Assembly: GCF_004210375.1 (NCBI RefSeq)
Contig: NC_134829.1
Coordinates: 54,800,107-54,864,106, forward strand
Source of the DNA: Tachypleus tridentatus
Lineage: Eukaryota; Arthropoda; Merostomata; Xiphosura; Limulidae
Direction: 5' to 3'
Length of the DNA: 64,000 nt
The position numbers and the translations under genes are program-made. Below the pieces are notes generated by a model that saw only the letters and a program-made list of their open reading frames with translations, had not been told where the DNA came from and made no database searches. This document shows, in pieces, positions 1-12,367 of the stretch. Positions within the stretch are counted from its first letter, which is position 1. Each line of letters starts with the position of its first letter.

Positions 1-753
1 AGAGCTATATTAACTAGAACTGAACTGAGCATTTTTTCCTATTCAGTATTTGCTTCGGATGACGAACATTTACAAACATCGCGCTAAACGTTGTCATTCT
101 TAACAGGTGTATCCTTTTCACGTGTAGTTTACAAGGCGAAATGGTTTTCTACGCTCCTGTCAACAGATTACGCTCGGGGCCATGGGCGAAAGATTTGGAG
201 GGTGATAGCAGAGTTTTAAGACGGAGAACACGTAGGCTTTTTCCAGTACGTGTTTACCCTACAGACAGTTGCTTTTACCACTCCTTCTACTTTCTTCAGA
301 CCGCCCTCCCCAAGGTCAGTAGACGCTGTACCTTATCTTCAGACTGGCCTTTTCGTTCGGGTGGACAGAGATAGGGAAAGGTTAAAAAACAAAGTACAAG
401 CTATGAAGATATTTCATCGGTCTTCTGACTCGTTATCAGAATGTTTAATGAACGTTCTAGAACTAATTCGTTTTACATCCACCTTCACCCTTATCAACAT
501 ACAACTTTTGATTATTTTTTCATTTGTAAAATTTGACCACTAGGGTATTAAAACCAAAACTTAAATGTGTGTCGGTTTACTGAAGTTTTCTACCTTGTTA
601 TTCCTTCAAATAAAGCATGTCGTACACATTAAATTAGATTATTTTCAACGTTAATTTATATTTGAAAAAACATACATAAAGAACAATAGTACCGTAAAAA
701 TCTATAACAACTAGAAATTTTGAAATAATGTCCCACGAGGAAAAGGATTATTT
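1..753. other. No gene recognised
   Basis: Two overlapping plus-strand open frames (141-374 and 250-543) have no family resemblance that I recognise and no splice or promoter context. The rest is AT-rich. Confidence 0.5.
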
Positions 754-1390
754 TGTAACATTGTCCCCTTCTATCTTTTACTGGTCTGAATTTAATTGTA
801 ACAACAATGGAACAGTCAAATAACAAATAGGAACCTAGCGTAACATTGTCCCCTTCTGTGTTTTATAGGTCGGAATTTGATTCTAAGGGCTATGGAACAG
901 TCAAATAACAAATAGGAACCTAGCGTAACATTGTCCCTTTCTGTGTTTTATAGGTCGCAATTTGATTCTAAGGGCTATGGAACAGTCAAATAACAAATAG
1001 GAACCTAGCGTAACATTGTCCCCTTCGGTGTTTTATAGGTCGCAATTTGATTCTAAGGGCTATGGAACAGTCAAATAACAAATAGGAACCTAGCGTAACA
1101 TTGTCCCCTTCTGTGTTTTATAGGTCGCAATTTGATTCTAAGGTCTATGGAACAGTCAAATAACAAATAGGAACCTAGCGTAACATTGTCCCCTTCTGTG
1201 TTTTATAGGTCGCAATTTGATTCTAAGGGCTATGTAACAGTCAAATAACAAATAGGAACCTAGCGTAACATTGTCCCCTTCTGTGTTTTATAGGTCGCAA
1301 TTTGATTCTAAGGGCTATGGAACAGTCAAATAACAAATAGGAACCTAGCGTAACATTGTCCCCTTCTGTGTTTTATAGGTCGGAATTCTA
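754..1390. repeat. Minisatellite, 85-bp unit, about 7.5 copies
   Basis: The unit begins GTAACATTGTCCCCTTCTG. Copies start near 754 (diverged), 840, 925, 1010, 1095, 1180, 1265 and 1350 (partial), with few substitutions in the inner copies. Confidence 0.95.
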
Positions 1391-2180
1391 AGATAGATGA
1401 AGTAGCAAAGTAAAGAATAGTATCCGAGTAAGTGTTTTATTCTGGTTAACATTGTTCAAACTGTTTAAAATCGCATAGGTTTGAAGCTTTACGTTTTGTT
1501 TGGAGAAACTCACATCGATTTACGGTGTGTTTATATTGTAGACAAATAGAAAATTTAAAGTGTAGTATTAATATACACCTAACATATTTTAACCTGTGAG
1601 AAGCAACAGTGAAAGATGTATATTTGTTCCACTAGATGTCTCTAATTTCATCTTGTTTTTCTGACTGAATAATCATAGCATTTCTTCTTTAAACTTATTT
1701 CTATACCTATCATTTCTTCTTCGTCTTATCTTAGGCTTCATCTAAATTGATAGTTGGTGTTTTTTGTTCCAGGAGCCAGACACTGTCTGTAACGAATAAA
1801 ATCCTGATTTTCTTCATGTCCACTTATCACGATTGCAGTCTACTGGCTTTTTGCTACCTGATGTTATTATTTCTCTGATTAACTTCTGTTTCTAAAAACT
1901 CTCTACTTAGCAAGTACTCTGTCTTTACCAACCTTGGGAACTCTGGACGCTAATAACACGTGGGATTATGAAAGTAAACAAATCCCATCTAGATTACTGG
2001 AAAGTCTTCGAAGGTAGACATTTCTTCTTTTAGGGCGAAGTGGCGTCACTGGAGATGATGTAATATGCCCAACCTCTTTCATTTTAATCCAAGCTTTTCA
2101 ATTTGTACCTGATAAAGGATGTTTTGACTTTTCAACCTTAAAGATATAGACCTTGATTCCAAACTGTGTTTGATTTGGAT

Positions 2181-2290
2181 GTCACGTAAAGCTTATAAAG
2201 AGTTATCTGCGCTAGCCATCTATAATTTTGAAGTGAAAGACTAGAGGGAAGGCAGCTACCCGATATCATCCGCCACCAGAACGTTGGCTA
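2181..2290 (-). mobile_element. SINE-1 fragment
   Basis: Only tail-side body remains: ATCTGCGCTAGCCATC, then AGACTAGAGGGAAGGCAGCT and CCGCCACC. Confidence 0.65.
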
Positions 2291-2414
2291 ATATTTTTTT
2301 CCAATGAGAAGTGGGTTTGATTGTTATATTTTAACATCTCTACATCTGAAAGGGTAGGGATGTTCGAGGATAGGCTTCGAACCCTTGACATAGTGTGCGA
2401 AAATAACATTTAGT

Positions 2415-2520
2415 CTGCAACAGTTATGTCTGCGGGCTCACACCGTTACAAACCGGCTTTCGATACCCGTCGTGAGCAGAGTACAGATACCTCGTTGTGC
2501 TTAACCCCAAGCAATCAGTC
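2415..2520 (+). mobile_element. SINE-2b, diverged
   Basis: GTCTGCGGGCTCACACCGTT, CTTTCGATACCCGTCGTG, CAGAGTACAGATACC and TTGTGCTTAA follow the SINE-2b order. Confidence 0.62.
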
Positions 2521-2584
2521 AATAGTTCTCAATAATACTAACTGATAAAATGTAACCAAAAACTTCATAACTTACCTACGTAAA

Positions 2585-2730
2585 TAAATAAGTAGTCGGA
2601 TAGATAGAAAGACAAAGCCCCCCTCCAATGACACAGCGCTATATCTGTTGACTTACAACGTTAGAAACCAGGTTTCGATACCCGTGGTGGGAAGAGCACA
2701 GATAGGCTGAACTTCAAAACAAATAAAAAC
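2585..2730 (+). mobile_element. SINE-2b copy
   Basis: SINE-2b differs from 2a in its GGTTTCGATACCCGTGGTGG block. This copy reads ACTTACAACGTTAGAAACCA, then that block and AGAGCACAGATAGGC, ending in an AAACAAATAAAA tail. It directly precedes the 62-bp array. Confidence 0.72.
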
Positions 2731-2798
2731 AAAAATAGGTAATTATACTTTAAATCTAAACGATATTGTCCAGTTGTTAAAAGACAGAAATAAAGTTT

Positions 2799-3414
2799 TG
2801 TATTAATTGAACTAACATCGTATCCAGTGCCCGACACTTTACCACTAACTGACATAGACCTGTATTAATTGAACTAACATCGTATCCAGTGCCCGACACT
2901 TTACCACTAACTGACATAGACCTGTATTAATTGAACTAACATCGTATCCAGTGCCCGACACTTTACCACTAACTGACATAGACCTGTATTAATTGAACTA
3001 ACATCGTATCCAGTGCCCGACACTTTACCACTAACTGACATAGACCTGTATTAATTGAACTAACATCGTATCCAGTGCCCGACACTTTACCACTAACTGA
3101 CATAGACCTGTATTAATTGAACTAACATCGTATCCAGTGCCCGACACTTTGCCACTAACTGACATAGACCTGTATTAATTGAACTAACATCGTATCCAGT
3201 GCCCGACACTTTACCACTAACTGACATAGACCTGTATTAATTGAACTAACATCGTATCCAGTGCCCGACACTTTACCACTAACTGACATAGACCTGTATT
3301 AATTGAACTAACATCGTATCCAGTGCCCGACACTTTACCACTAACTGACATAGACCTGTATTAATTGAACTAACATCGTATCCAGTGCCCGACACTTTAC
3401 CACTAACTGACATA
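2799..3414. repeat. Minisatellite, 62-bp unit, about 10 nearly identical copies
   Basis: The unit begins TGTATTAATTGAACTAAC at 2799, 2861, 2923 and onward every 62 bp. Copies are almost identical; the only internal difference I saw is TTTGCC for TTTACC near 3151, plus a changed last few bases. Confidence 0.96.
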
Positions 3415-3506
3415 CACCTAGTGTCCGCTTATCGCGCCAGAAAAATTAAGCAGAACGTTTGAGACTCGTTAACTTACTCGTGTATTTATAACCTCTTCCT
3501 TCATAT

Positions 3507-3786
3507 CGGCCCGGCATGGCCAAGAGTGTTAAGGCGTGCGACTTGTAATCTGAGGGTCGCGAGTTCGCATCCCCGTCGCACCAAACATGTTCGCCATTTC
3601 AGCCGTGGGGGCGTTATAATGTGACGGTCAATCCCACTATTCGTTGGTAAAAGAGTAGCCCAAGAATTGGCGGTGGGTGGTGATGACTAGCTGCTTTCCT
3701 CTAGTCTTACACTGCTAAATTAGGGATGGCTAGCGCAGATAGTCCTCAAGTAGCTTTGTGCGAAATTCAAAAAACAAACAAACAAA
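3507..3786 (+). mobile_element. SINE-1, full length with target duplication
   Basis: SINE-1 is a tRNA-derived retroposon of about 270 bp. Its head has a tRNA-like A box (GGCCAAG...GTTAAGGCG) and B box region, followed by a constant body (GTGACGGTCAATCCCACT, AAGAGTAGCCCAAGA) and a tail ending GCGAAATTC plus an A/CAAA-rich end. This copy is flanked by TCCTTCATAT at 3497-3506 and 3787-3796. Its movement would depend on a LINE not seen here. Confidence 0.92.
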
Positions 3787-3789
3787 TCC

Positions 3790-4175
3790 TTCATATGTTT
3801 CGTCAATAACCTTACAATTTCGTTATATGTTTCGTTTTAAACTCTGACTTTGAAAATACGTTTCTTTAACAACCTCCAATTTTCATAGTACGTTTCGTTT
3901 TTAAATAATATAAATAATACATTTTGTTTTTAATCTCAAACTTTCATAACAAGTTTCGTTATATGTTTTGTTATCAATATCTGATTTTCATAATAAGTTT
4001 CGTTTTTAACCTCCGATATAATACACTTTGTTTTTGACCTCAAACGTTCATTACAAGTTTCGTTATTGGTCTCCGACTTTCATAACAAGTTTCGTTTCTA
4101 ACCTCCGACATAATACGTTTTGTTTTTAACCTCCGACTTTCATAATATACTTCGTTATTTATCTCATAGTTTCAC
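3790..4175. repeat. Degenerate tandem repeat, about 35 bp
   Basis: The motifs CTCCGACTTTCATAA and AAGTTTCGTTTTTAACC recur about ten times with many changes. It lies between two SINE-1 copies. Confidence 0.7.
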
Positions 4176-4295
4176 TGTCTCTATCACCTCTATTCTGTTG
4201 TTAAAATTAATTTTGTCATAGTTACTAAATCATTTCCTTCATACCCTGGATAGTAAATATGTCTTTTTCCTTTACGATCCATTAGTACTATATAG

Positions 4296-4572
4296 AGAGC
4301 CTGGCATGGCCTATCGCGTTAAGGCGTGCGCTTCGTAATCTGAGGGTCGCGGGTTCGCGCCCGAGTCGCGCCAAACATGCTCGCCCTCCCAGCCGTGGGG
4401 GCGTTATAATGTGACGGTCAATCCCACTTTTCGTTGGTAAAAGAGTAGCCCAAGAGTTGGCGGTGGGTGGTGATGACTAGCTGCCTTCCCTCTAGTCTTA
4501 CACTGCTAAATTAGGGACGGCTAGCACAGATAGCCCTCGAGTAGCTTTGTGCGAAATTCCAAAAAACAAACA
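4296..4572 (+). mobile_element. SINE-1, full length with target duplication
   Basis: Complete head, body and A-rich tail. It is flanked by a 12-bp duplication AGTACTATATAG at 4284-4295 and 4573-4584. Confidence 0.92.
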
Positions 4573-5037
4573 AGTACTATATAGGCTGAAGAAATTCCAT
4601 GCACGAGTTTTTGCTTACGTTTAAAGTTAACTCATAAACTATAATGATATCCTTCTGATTATAATCTATTTTATATCGGTCTAAGATCTTCTAAGTCTGA
4701 GACAAAGAGTGTACAAAGAGTTTCGGTTTTATAATTTCCATCTGTAATTGTACACAAGCGGAAACAAGTATTTAATGAAACAAAAATGTATGAATGGATG
4801 CACATTTCGTGCACGTGTGGAAACAAGGTAGGATCGGGCATGTATAATAAAACTTCCTCTCTATAATTTCACAAGGGGGCGCTTCCAACATACTGTCCAT
4901 ACTTAATTTTTTATCCTATACACAGTACATCTGGTGGACTAAATTTATCAGACTTTAGGCTTAACAAACAAGGAGTAAAAGTTTCTATGAATCGAATTAC
5001 TGAAAGCAATTAATCTGTCTATATTAATCTATCTGTT

Positions 5038-5100
5038 GTGTCCAGCGAGGGGAATAGAACCCCTGATTTTAGCGTTGTAAAGCCGAAGATAGCCGTTATA
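5038..5100 (-). mobile_element. SINE-2a fragment
   Basis: Contains the complement of the B box region (GAGGGGAATAGAACCCCTGA) and TTTTAGCGTTGTAAA only. Confidence 0.65.
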
Positions 5101-5701
5101 GAGAGGAAGTTTTATCACCTCACGCCCATTCCTACCTTGATTCCCTATTTTCTGGTTCACTCATTAGTACATTCACTTTTTTTGCATATTTTGTCTACTT
5201 ATTAATACACTTTTTTCATACAAGGTGGCATTGTATTATGCATCATTCATTCATGGGTGTTGGCACTCTGTGTGTGTATCATCAGTATGGGTGTGCATCA
5301 TAATATTGTGATGTGTGCAAATAATGGTGGGTTGTTTTGATATGTGTGCCGTACACGCGATGGCACAGTCTGTAGTGTGTAATGTTATTTGGATGACGTA
5401 TTGTGAGTAGTGTTTGTGTGCATATACTAAGGGTTGATAAGATAGTTAATTAATCATTTTACGGTAACACTAGCACGTGGAACCCTTGCTATTGTTCCAT
5501 TGGGTGCACTTATAACAATGATAAATCTGTTTGTTAAACAGCTAGAAGCATTCAACAGTGTCGACCAGTCAGTGAATCGAAACACTCGAGGTTTTGTAAA
5601 TGTTTGCATCTTCTCCGTTAATTTTTTCAAATGGTTCTATAACTAAAGGTGTCTCTTAAGTACTTCTGAAAATGTGTTACTTTGTTGTTAAACGCGTATA
5701 T

Positions 5702-5820
5702 GTGTGTGTTTTCTCTATAGCAAAGCCACATCAAGCTTTCTGCTGAGCCCACCGAGGGGAATCGCACCCCTGATTTTAGCGTTGTAAATCTGTAGACTTA
5801 CCGCTGTACTAGCGGGGGAC
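5702..5820 (-). mobile_element. SINE-2a, complete with target duplication
   Basis: SINE-2 is a second, shorter (about 120 bp) tRNA-like retroposon. On the minus strand the head carries GTACAGCGGTAAGTC and a B-box-like GGTGCGATTCCCC, followed by AGCTTGATGTGGCTTTGCTA and a short tail. Flanks AAACGCGTATAT (5690-5701) and AAATGCGTATAT (5821-5832) match at 11 of 12. Confidence 0.82.
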
Positions 5821-5877
5821 AAATGCGTATATAACTAAATAGTTCGTATTGCATGTATTGTTTCTTTGAAGTTAAGC

Positions 5878-5965
5878 ACAAAGGTACACGATGGCTTATC
5901 CGTGCTCTGCCCTTCACGGGTATCGAAACCTGGTTTCTAGCGTTTAAACCCGTATCATACCGTTC
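5878..5965 (-). mobile_element. SINE-2b fragment
   Basis: The minus strand carries the GGTTTCGATACCCGTG block, GCAGAGCACGG and the head start. Overlapping open frames on both strands are produced by this element. Confidence 0.68.
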
Positions 5966-6059
5966 CGCCACTGCATGTAATGAGTATTCTATTGTAAGAG
6001 CTACCGTGCTTATGATATCACAATTAGTGACTGCAAGAAGTTTTATTAATAATCTCATA

Positions 6060-6138
6060 ACAATATCCACAGATAGCTCATATTGCGTTCAATATCCACA
6101 GATAGCTCATATTGCGTTCAATATCCACAGATAGCTCA
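6060..6138. repeat. Short tandem repeat, 29-bp unit, nearly 3 copies
   Basis: CAATATCCACAGATAGCTCA plus TATTGCGTT, two perfect copies and a partial third. Confidence 0.9.
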
Positions 6139-6437
6139 CTTGAAGAACTTGAAAAAAAAAGGTATAACTTAATTGTTTAAAATTTGATAAATTATCTTAG
6201 GTTTTTTCTGTAATTTAAAACTGTTGTTTAAATTTACCACAGTTCCCTTGTGGATCGGTGCTTAAAATCGAATATCGATACCTACGGTGAAAAGAGAACA
6301 GGTAGTCAGTCCACTGTGTAGCTTCGCGATTCAACATAATTTAACCAAATAGCTTACAATCAAATCACTGTGTAGGTCTCATTAAATCCTCGGTTTTTTT
6401 AAATAGACTTCAGATGAAGTAGAGCCAAATCAAAACG

Positions 6438-7310
6438 CAGGTCCTCGTGTGGTCGGATATACTTGTAGTCAGATTTACATTAATGAATTATAACTCAGTC
6501 AGGGAGCAGGTCCTGGTGTGGTCGGATATATTTGTAGTCAGATTTACATTAATGAATTATAACCCAGTCAGGGAGCAGGTCCTGGTGTGGTCGGATATAC
6601 TTGTCGTCAGATTTACATTAATGAATTATAACCTAATCAAGGAGCAGGTCTTGGTGTGGTCGGATATACTTGTAGTTAGATTTACATTAATGAATTATAA
6701 CCCAGTCAGGGAGAAGGTCCTGGTGTGGTCCGGTATACTTCTAGTTAGATTTACATGAATTAATTAGAACCGAATTAGAGAACAGGTCTTAGTGTGGTCC
6801 TGCATGTTTGTAGTTTAGATTTAGACTAATGAATTATAACCCAGTCAGGGAGCAGGTCCTGGTGTGGTCGGATATACTTGTAGGTAGATTTACATTAATG
6901 AATTATAACCTAGTCAGGGAGCAGGTCGTGGTGTGATCCTGTATATTTGCAGTTTAGATCTAGACTAATGAATTATAACCTAGTCAGAGAGCAGGTCGTG
7001 GTGTGGTCCTGTATATTTGCAGTTTAGATCTAGACTAATGAATTATAACCCAGTCAGGGAGCAGGTCCTGGTGTGGTCGGATATACTTGTAGTTAGATTT
7101 ACATTAATGAATTATAACCTAGTCAGAGAGCAGGTCGTGGTGTGGTCCTGTATATCTGCAGTTTAGATCTAGATTGATGAATTATAACCTAGTCAGGGAG
7201 CAGGTCGTGGTGTGGTCCTGTATATTTGCAGTTTAAACCTAGACTAATGAATTATAACCGAGTCAGGGAGCAGGTCTTGATGTGGTCCGGTATACTTATA
7301 GTTTAGATTT
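6438..7310. repeat. Minisatellite, about 69-bp unit, about 12 copies in two subtypes
   Basis: The unit begins CAGGTCCTGGTGTGGTC. Subtype 1 has GGATATACTTGTAGTC; subtype 2 has CTGTATATTTGCAGTTTAG. The first half is mostly subtype 1, then the two interleave. A 103-aa open frame (6447-6758) is only the repeat read through. Confidence 0.95.
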
Positions 7311-8929
7311 AGATTTTGTATTCTCAAGGCGGCTGGTATGGGTATTAAAACTTTAAAATAAAGTACAGAACAACGTTTTGACCGTTTCGGGTCATCTTCA
7401 GGTTATCAAAGAGAGTTTGCAAACCATTTAAACCTGACCATAATTCTGATCTGATTAATAAACCTTGATGAAAACAGTTTGGTCCATTTCACCACAAACT
7501 GTGACACATTATCTGTGACAAACGATCGGGGTGCTTTAAAATATATTCACCAAACCTATTAGCAAAACGTTTACTTCTAAATATTATCTGAACAAAATAG
7601 CAAAATTTAACAGAATATTGCTGGCCATTACATTAAATAAGTGAATTTTATTGTCTTATCGTGTGTGTTCGTTTTTCGAGACATTTTTAACATTTTGAAT
7701 TTTACCATAATAAGCCCGAACAAAGAAAATTAATGGATGGAGAACATGAAAATATGTATTTTCAAATCGATCTTATACCATTAACATCGATCGGAAATAC
7801 TTATTTCTTTACTTGGAATTAATAATTTTTGCATTTTGTTGTTCACTGTATTTCCAAGTAAACTAATAGTCTGTAACTTGACTTAAGCAGCTGGTTGTTT
7901 GTCCGTTTTATCACACAAAGCAACTAGGCTACTTGGCGTAGATAGTCTAATTGCTTTGTTCCATAAAACGCCAAACAACCAACCACTTAAGTGGATAAAC
8001 TCGAGACGTTTTAATTCAATGTGTTACATTTCATACGTTTTTGAGTAACGTGAAATGTTTTAACTCCCAGTATGTTAACATTCAAAGGATAACATGCAAT
8101 GTTTTTAGTCTCAATATCTTTCCACCACCCCACGTGTTTTTAATACCCAATATTTTAATACACAGTACATTAACACCTAATGTTTTAACATGCAATGCCT
8201 GTAACTCAGCGTATTTTTAAGATAGTTACAGTGGAACTGTCTTTTTTTTTGTCTGAAACTGTTTACTTAAATTTTTGAAGAAAGTGGTAAGTTAATAGAT
8301 ACCTAGAGGAACAAAAACAAAATTCTTATGGTAAGTATAATTGTTAGCGATGAACATTCTGGAAACGTTGGCTATCATGCAGTTCCAGAAAATACTATCT
8401 ACGTGACTGCTGTTAATTCATATGTAACCCACAGTACACGTAAGTACTAGATATTTCAGTCAGTTTCAATATCATACAGTCAATATTGTAAATTTAACCT
8501 TCATGGTAATTAGTAAGATTGAGAGTTAAAAGAATCAATGTTTTCTTGAAGAAGTTATCTTCGTTTGCTATAGCGCTTTTTGAGTTGCTTTGTACAAGTT
8601 GAAATTATGTCAGTTATAGTATTGTTGTAACGTAGGCCTACAACGAGTTACATAGTGTACAATGTGTTCGAGTTTGTGGAAATATTAATAAAAAAATTAA
8701 ACAATGTTTTGCAGTTGTAACGTGGACTGGACAATGGATTATTTTAATCATATAATTTAAAAAAAAACCACCGATGAAAGAACAACAATACATACACAGA
8801 ACAATAACTTAGGTTATTTTACTGGCAACTATGGACCGCACTCTCAAATATCTATTTTTCATTTGAACACGTTCTGAACTTATCCGACATTCATTACTGT
8901 TTTATAAAACATGGAACTTGCTAACAGAT
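7311..8929. other. Unannotated AT-rich DNA apart from the fold-back element
   Basis: No supported gene. Around 8000-8220 there are loosely repeated TTTTAACACCCAATG-type motifs, too diverged to define a unit. Confidence 0.5.
7881..7990. mobile_element. Fold-back (hairpin) element, possible MITE
   Basis: Arms of about 40 bp (7881-7923 and 7951-7990) are imperfect reverse complements sharing CTTAAG, GGTTGTTTG, GTTTTAT and AAAGCAA blocks in mirrored order, around a loop of about 27 bp. The family is unknown and no clear target duplication was seen. Confidence 0.6.
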
Positions 8930-9200
8930 GGCCCGGCATGGCCAGGTGGGTTAAGGCGTTCGACTCGTAATCTGAGAGTCGCAGGTTCGAATCCCCTTTG
9001 CACCAAAAATGCTCGCCCTTTCAGCCGTGAGAATGTTATTATGTGACGGTCAATCCCACTATTCGTTGGTAAAAGAGTGGCTCAAGAGTTGGTGGTGGGT
9101 GGTGATGATTAGCTGCCTTCCCTCTAGTCTTACACTGCTAAATTAGAGATGGCCAGCGCAGATAGCCCTCGTGTAGCTTTGCGCGAAATTAAAAAAAAAA
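8930..9200 (+). mobile_element. SINE-1, full length with target duplication
   Basis: Complete copy starting GGCCCGGCATGGCCAGG with an intact B box (GGTTCGAATCC) and ending in an A run. Perfect 10-bp duplication GCTAACAGAT at 8920-8929 and 9201-9210. Confidence 0.93.
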
Positions 9201-9471
9201 GCTAACAGATAAGTGAAATCAGTATTGTATGCTCGACTTTCACAAAAAGGATGGTAGGTATTGAGCTCACGTGTGTGTAATATTTACAAAAGATAAGTGA
9301 TACATTGAAAAATAAACTAAATTATTTTAAAAAATAGTTTGGTTTACAATAAATGGATCAGTAAGTTGCTCGATTCGAGAATAATTCAAATTTATTAGGC
9401 TTAGGAATGAAAATTGGTTTAAAACATTCTTTCTTAGGTCATCTTCATATGAACACGTCGCTTCTTCTCTT

Positions 9472-9588
9472 TCCCCGCTGGTACAGCTGTAAGTCCACAG
9501 ACATACAGCGCTAAAATCAGGGGTTTGATCAGGGGTGGATTAGCAGATAGCCTGATGTAATTTTGCTATATAAAAAACAAAACACACG
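9472..9588 (+). mobile_element. SINE-2a, diverged
   Basis: Head GCTGGTACAGCTGTAAGTC, then GCGCTAAAATCAGGGG, and a tail AGCCTGATGTAATTTTGCTA. The B box region is rearranged. Confidence 0.75.
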
Positions 9589-9599
9589 CTACATCTCCT

Positions 9600-11190
9600 T
9601 GGTAATATGAGATTCGGATTTCCAAATTTCCGACTAATTTATTTTGTTTCTGTTTGCAACATTATAAAACCAGGAAAGAAAGGATTGTCTATAATCGTAA
9701 ATAAAATTGCAACATATATTTTCACAATATATTGTTATTAGCTCACTATTTCACTGTTAACTAAGATATCAATATCTCCTGACAAAACTGTAATAGCGAA
9801 ATGTTGAGCTGATAAAGTTACACTTTTAAGATACAGGTTGTAACATTGTTTATGTTTAGAGATATGTCTCATTACAAATCTCATCGTAAACTTTACTTTG
9901 GATTAAACAAAGTTAAGAAAAATGTTTATTTATCGCATAAATCGATCGTTTTAAAATCGGATAAAGCTGCCAATTCAAGTGAAACAAATTTTCCTTTAGT
10001 ACTTTATGCGATTTTGTTTGAAAGGCAACGTATCAAATGCACCGTATGAAATTTTAAATTCAAGCTACATACCAGAAAACCGAGATGAATAAAATCCTAT
10101 TCACAGAACTGCCAAACGTAAGCCTGCACATCCGCCCCAAGACCCCTAAAGCGTGGACTCATGTAAAACAGATTTTTAGTTTTGTGGAGAACAACAGTCT
10201 TAGTGGCTGATATCGACGGATTCCACATGAGACGTGACATTTGTTACACATATGACCTTGCAGGAAAAGTCATGGTGCACGCGCCATCACTTATTTTCCG
10301 TTTTTAATCTCGGAATCCCAAAGTAGAAATATTTATTAACGTATAAAAGTTTTAAAGGTCACAAAAATTTGTTTTTCAAATATTACTTGGATATTGATAA
10401 TCCAGAAATAGAAATATTTAATAACGTGCGAAAGCTGTAAGGGTCAAAAAAGATTTTTTTTTTTTAGTATTAGTATTGGATAATTATCTTAAAGATGTAT
10501 ATGTCAGTACTGAATTGTAGCTTACAACTTCTAAAGACGGTTACAACAACAAAATCAAGTGTATTTCTGGTTTTATGGAACCAGATCAGGGTGTAGTACA
10601 AACATACGGTTCCAGTCCAACAGAGATTGGCGAACATAGAGGTCGCTCTAAGAGCTCCATCAGATTGTTTAACATCTGAAAATATTTGAGTTCTTCCTTG
10701 TCTTCCACCAGGCTTGTTTATTTTCATATCAGTTAACATCTTGGCTTTTGCTGACAGCGAAGGAACCACGGCTTACAATTAGCGGGAAATGGTAAGTATT
10801 AGTCTAAGGGTTTCAGACTTCAACATGTCATTGTCACTAACATGAATCTTCCCAAACCGTACCGCCAGCTGTGAACAAAATCCTTCTAGAATTATAAAAA
10901 TACCATCCCGGCAACAAGATCCACACAAACGTGTTTAGTCTCTTTCCTTGGCCTGACAGATATGCTCGTTTGTCCCCCTGCCCCCTCACACACACACACA
11001 CACGAGTGAGTGATGGACACACTTTGAAAGGCTGGAGAAGCTATGGTTGTCAAATTCAATACATCAGCATTGTTTTCACTTCCCTTAAACAAAAACTAGA
11101 ACATTCAAGTTGTTATTCGCTCGTTGCTCAAGTATTTTGCTTTCTCGGAGTTGCCTGTCATAATACATTTTTGTTGACATGGATAAGGTT
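9600..11190. other. No gene recognised
   Basis: Contains a short CA run near 10988 and several short open frames on both strands (the longest 99 aa, 10470-10769 minus) that match nothing I recognise. Confidence 0.5.
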
Positions 11191-11191
11191 C

Positions 11192-11401
11192 GGTTTGTTT
11201 TGAATTTCGCGCAAAGCTACACGAGGGCTATCTGCGCCAGCCGTCCTTAATTTAGCAGTGTAAGACTAGAGTCACCACCACACACACCGCCAGCTCTTGG
11301 GCTACCCTTTTACCAACGAATAGTTGGATTGACCGTAACATTATAACGCCCCCACGGCTGAAAGGTCGAGCATGTTTCGTGGGACAAGGATTCCAACCCG
11401 G
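11192..11401 (-). mobile_element. SINE-1, truncated at the tRNA head
   Basis: The tail (TTGAATTTCGCGCAAAGC) is on the left and the body is intact to the start of the head near 11401, where similarity ends within the B box region. Confidence 0.85.
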
Positions 11402-11504
11402 ACATAGATAGAAAACGGTTCATATCCTAACTCACGCGCAACAGAATCTCTCAATTATTTAAACAGGAACGACGGAAACAACGTTATCTTAAACCATCTG
11501 TCAA

Positions 11505-12367
11505 TACAATCACCAGAACAGAGCGTTTGTAAGGTAAAGGTATACAATCACCAAAACAGAGTGTTTGTAAGGTAAAGGCATACAATCACCAAAACAGTGT
11601 TTGTAAGATAAAGGTATATAGTCACCAGAACAGTGTTTGTAAGGTAAAGGCATACAATCACCAGAACAGAGTGTTTGTAAGGTAAAGGTATACAATCACC
11701 AGAACAGAGTGTTCGTAAGGTAAAGGCATACAATCACCAGAACAGAGTGTTCGTAAGGTAAAGGCATACAATCACCAAAACAGTGTTTGTAAGGTTATGG
11801 TATACAATCACCAAAACAGTGTGTTCGTAAGGTAAAGGTATACAATCACCAGAACAGAGTGTTTGTAAGGTAAAGGCATACAATCACCAAAACAGTGTTT
11901 GTAAGGTTATGGTATACAATCACCAAAACAGTGTGCTCGTAAGGTAAAGGTATACAATCACCAGAACAGTGTTTGTAAGGTAAAGGCATACAATCACCAG
12001 AACAGAGTGTTTGTAAGGTAAAGGTATACAATCACCAGAACAGAGTGTTTGTAAGGTAAAGGCATACAATCACCAGAACAGAGTGTTTGTAAGGTAAAGG
12101 TATACAATCACCAGAACAGAGTGTTTGTAAGGTAAAGGCATACAATCACCAGAACAGAGTGTTTGTAAGGTAAAGGCATACAATCACCAGAACAGAGTGT
12201 TTGTAAGGTAAAGGTATACAATCACCAGAACAGAGTGTTTGTAAGGTAAAGGTATACAATCACCAGAACAGAGTGTTTGTAAGGTAAAGGCATACAATCA
12301 CCAGAACAGAGTGTTTGTAAGGTAAAGGCATACAATCACCAGAACAAAGTGTTTGTAAGGTAAAGGC
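11505..12367. repeat. Minisatellite, 38-bp unit (with 34-36-bp variants), over 20 copies
   Basis: The unit begins TACAATCACCAGAACAGAG and ends GTAAGGTAAAGGCA. Variants lack GAGT or have GTTATGG. Short minus-strand open frames are artefacts of the unit. Confidence 0.95.

Noticed and set aside
141..543. Two overlapping plus-strand open frames
   Set aside because: Different frames over the same DNA with no recognisable motif; chance is sufficient.
10470..10769. 99-residue minus-strand open frame
   Set aside because: No recognised domain, no clear splice sites and ordinary AT-rich context.
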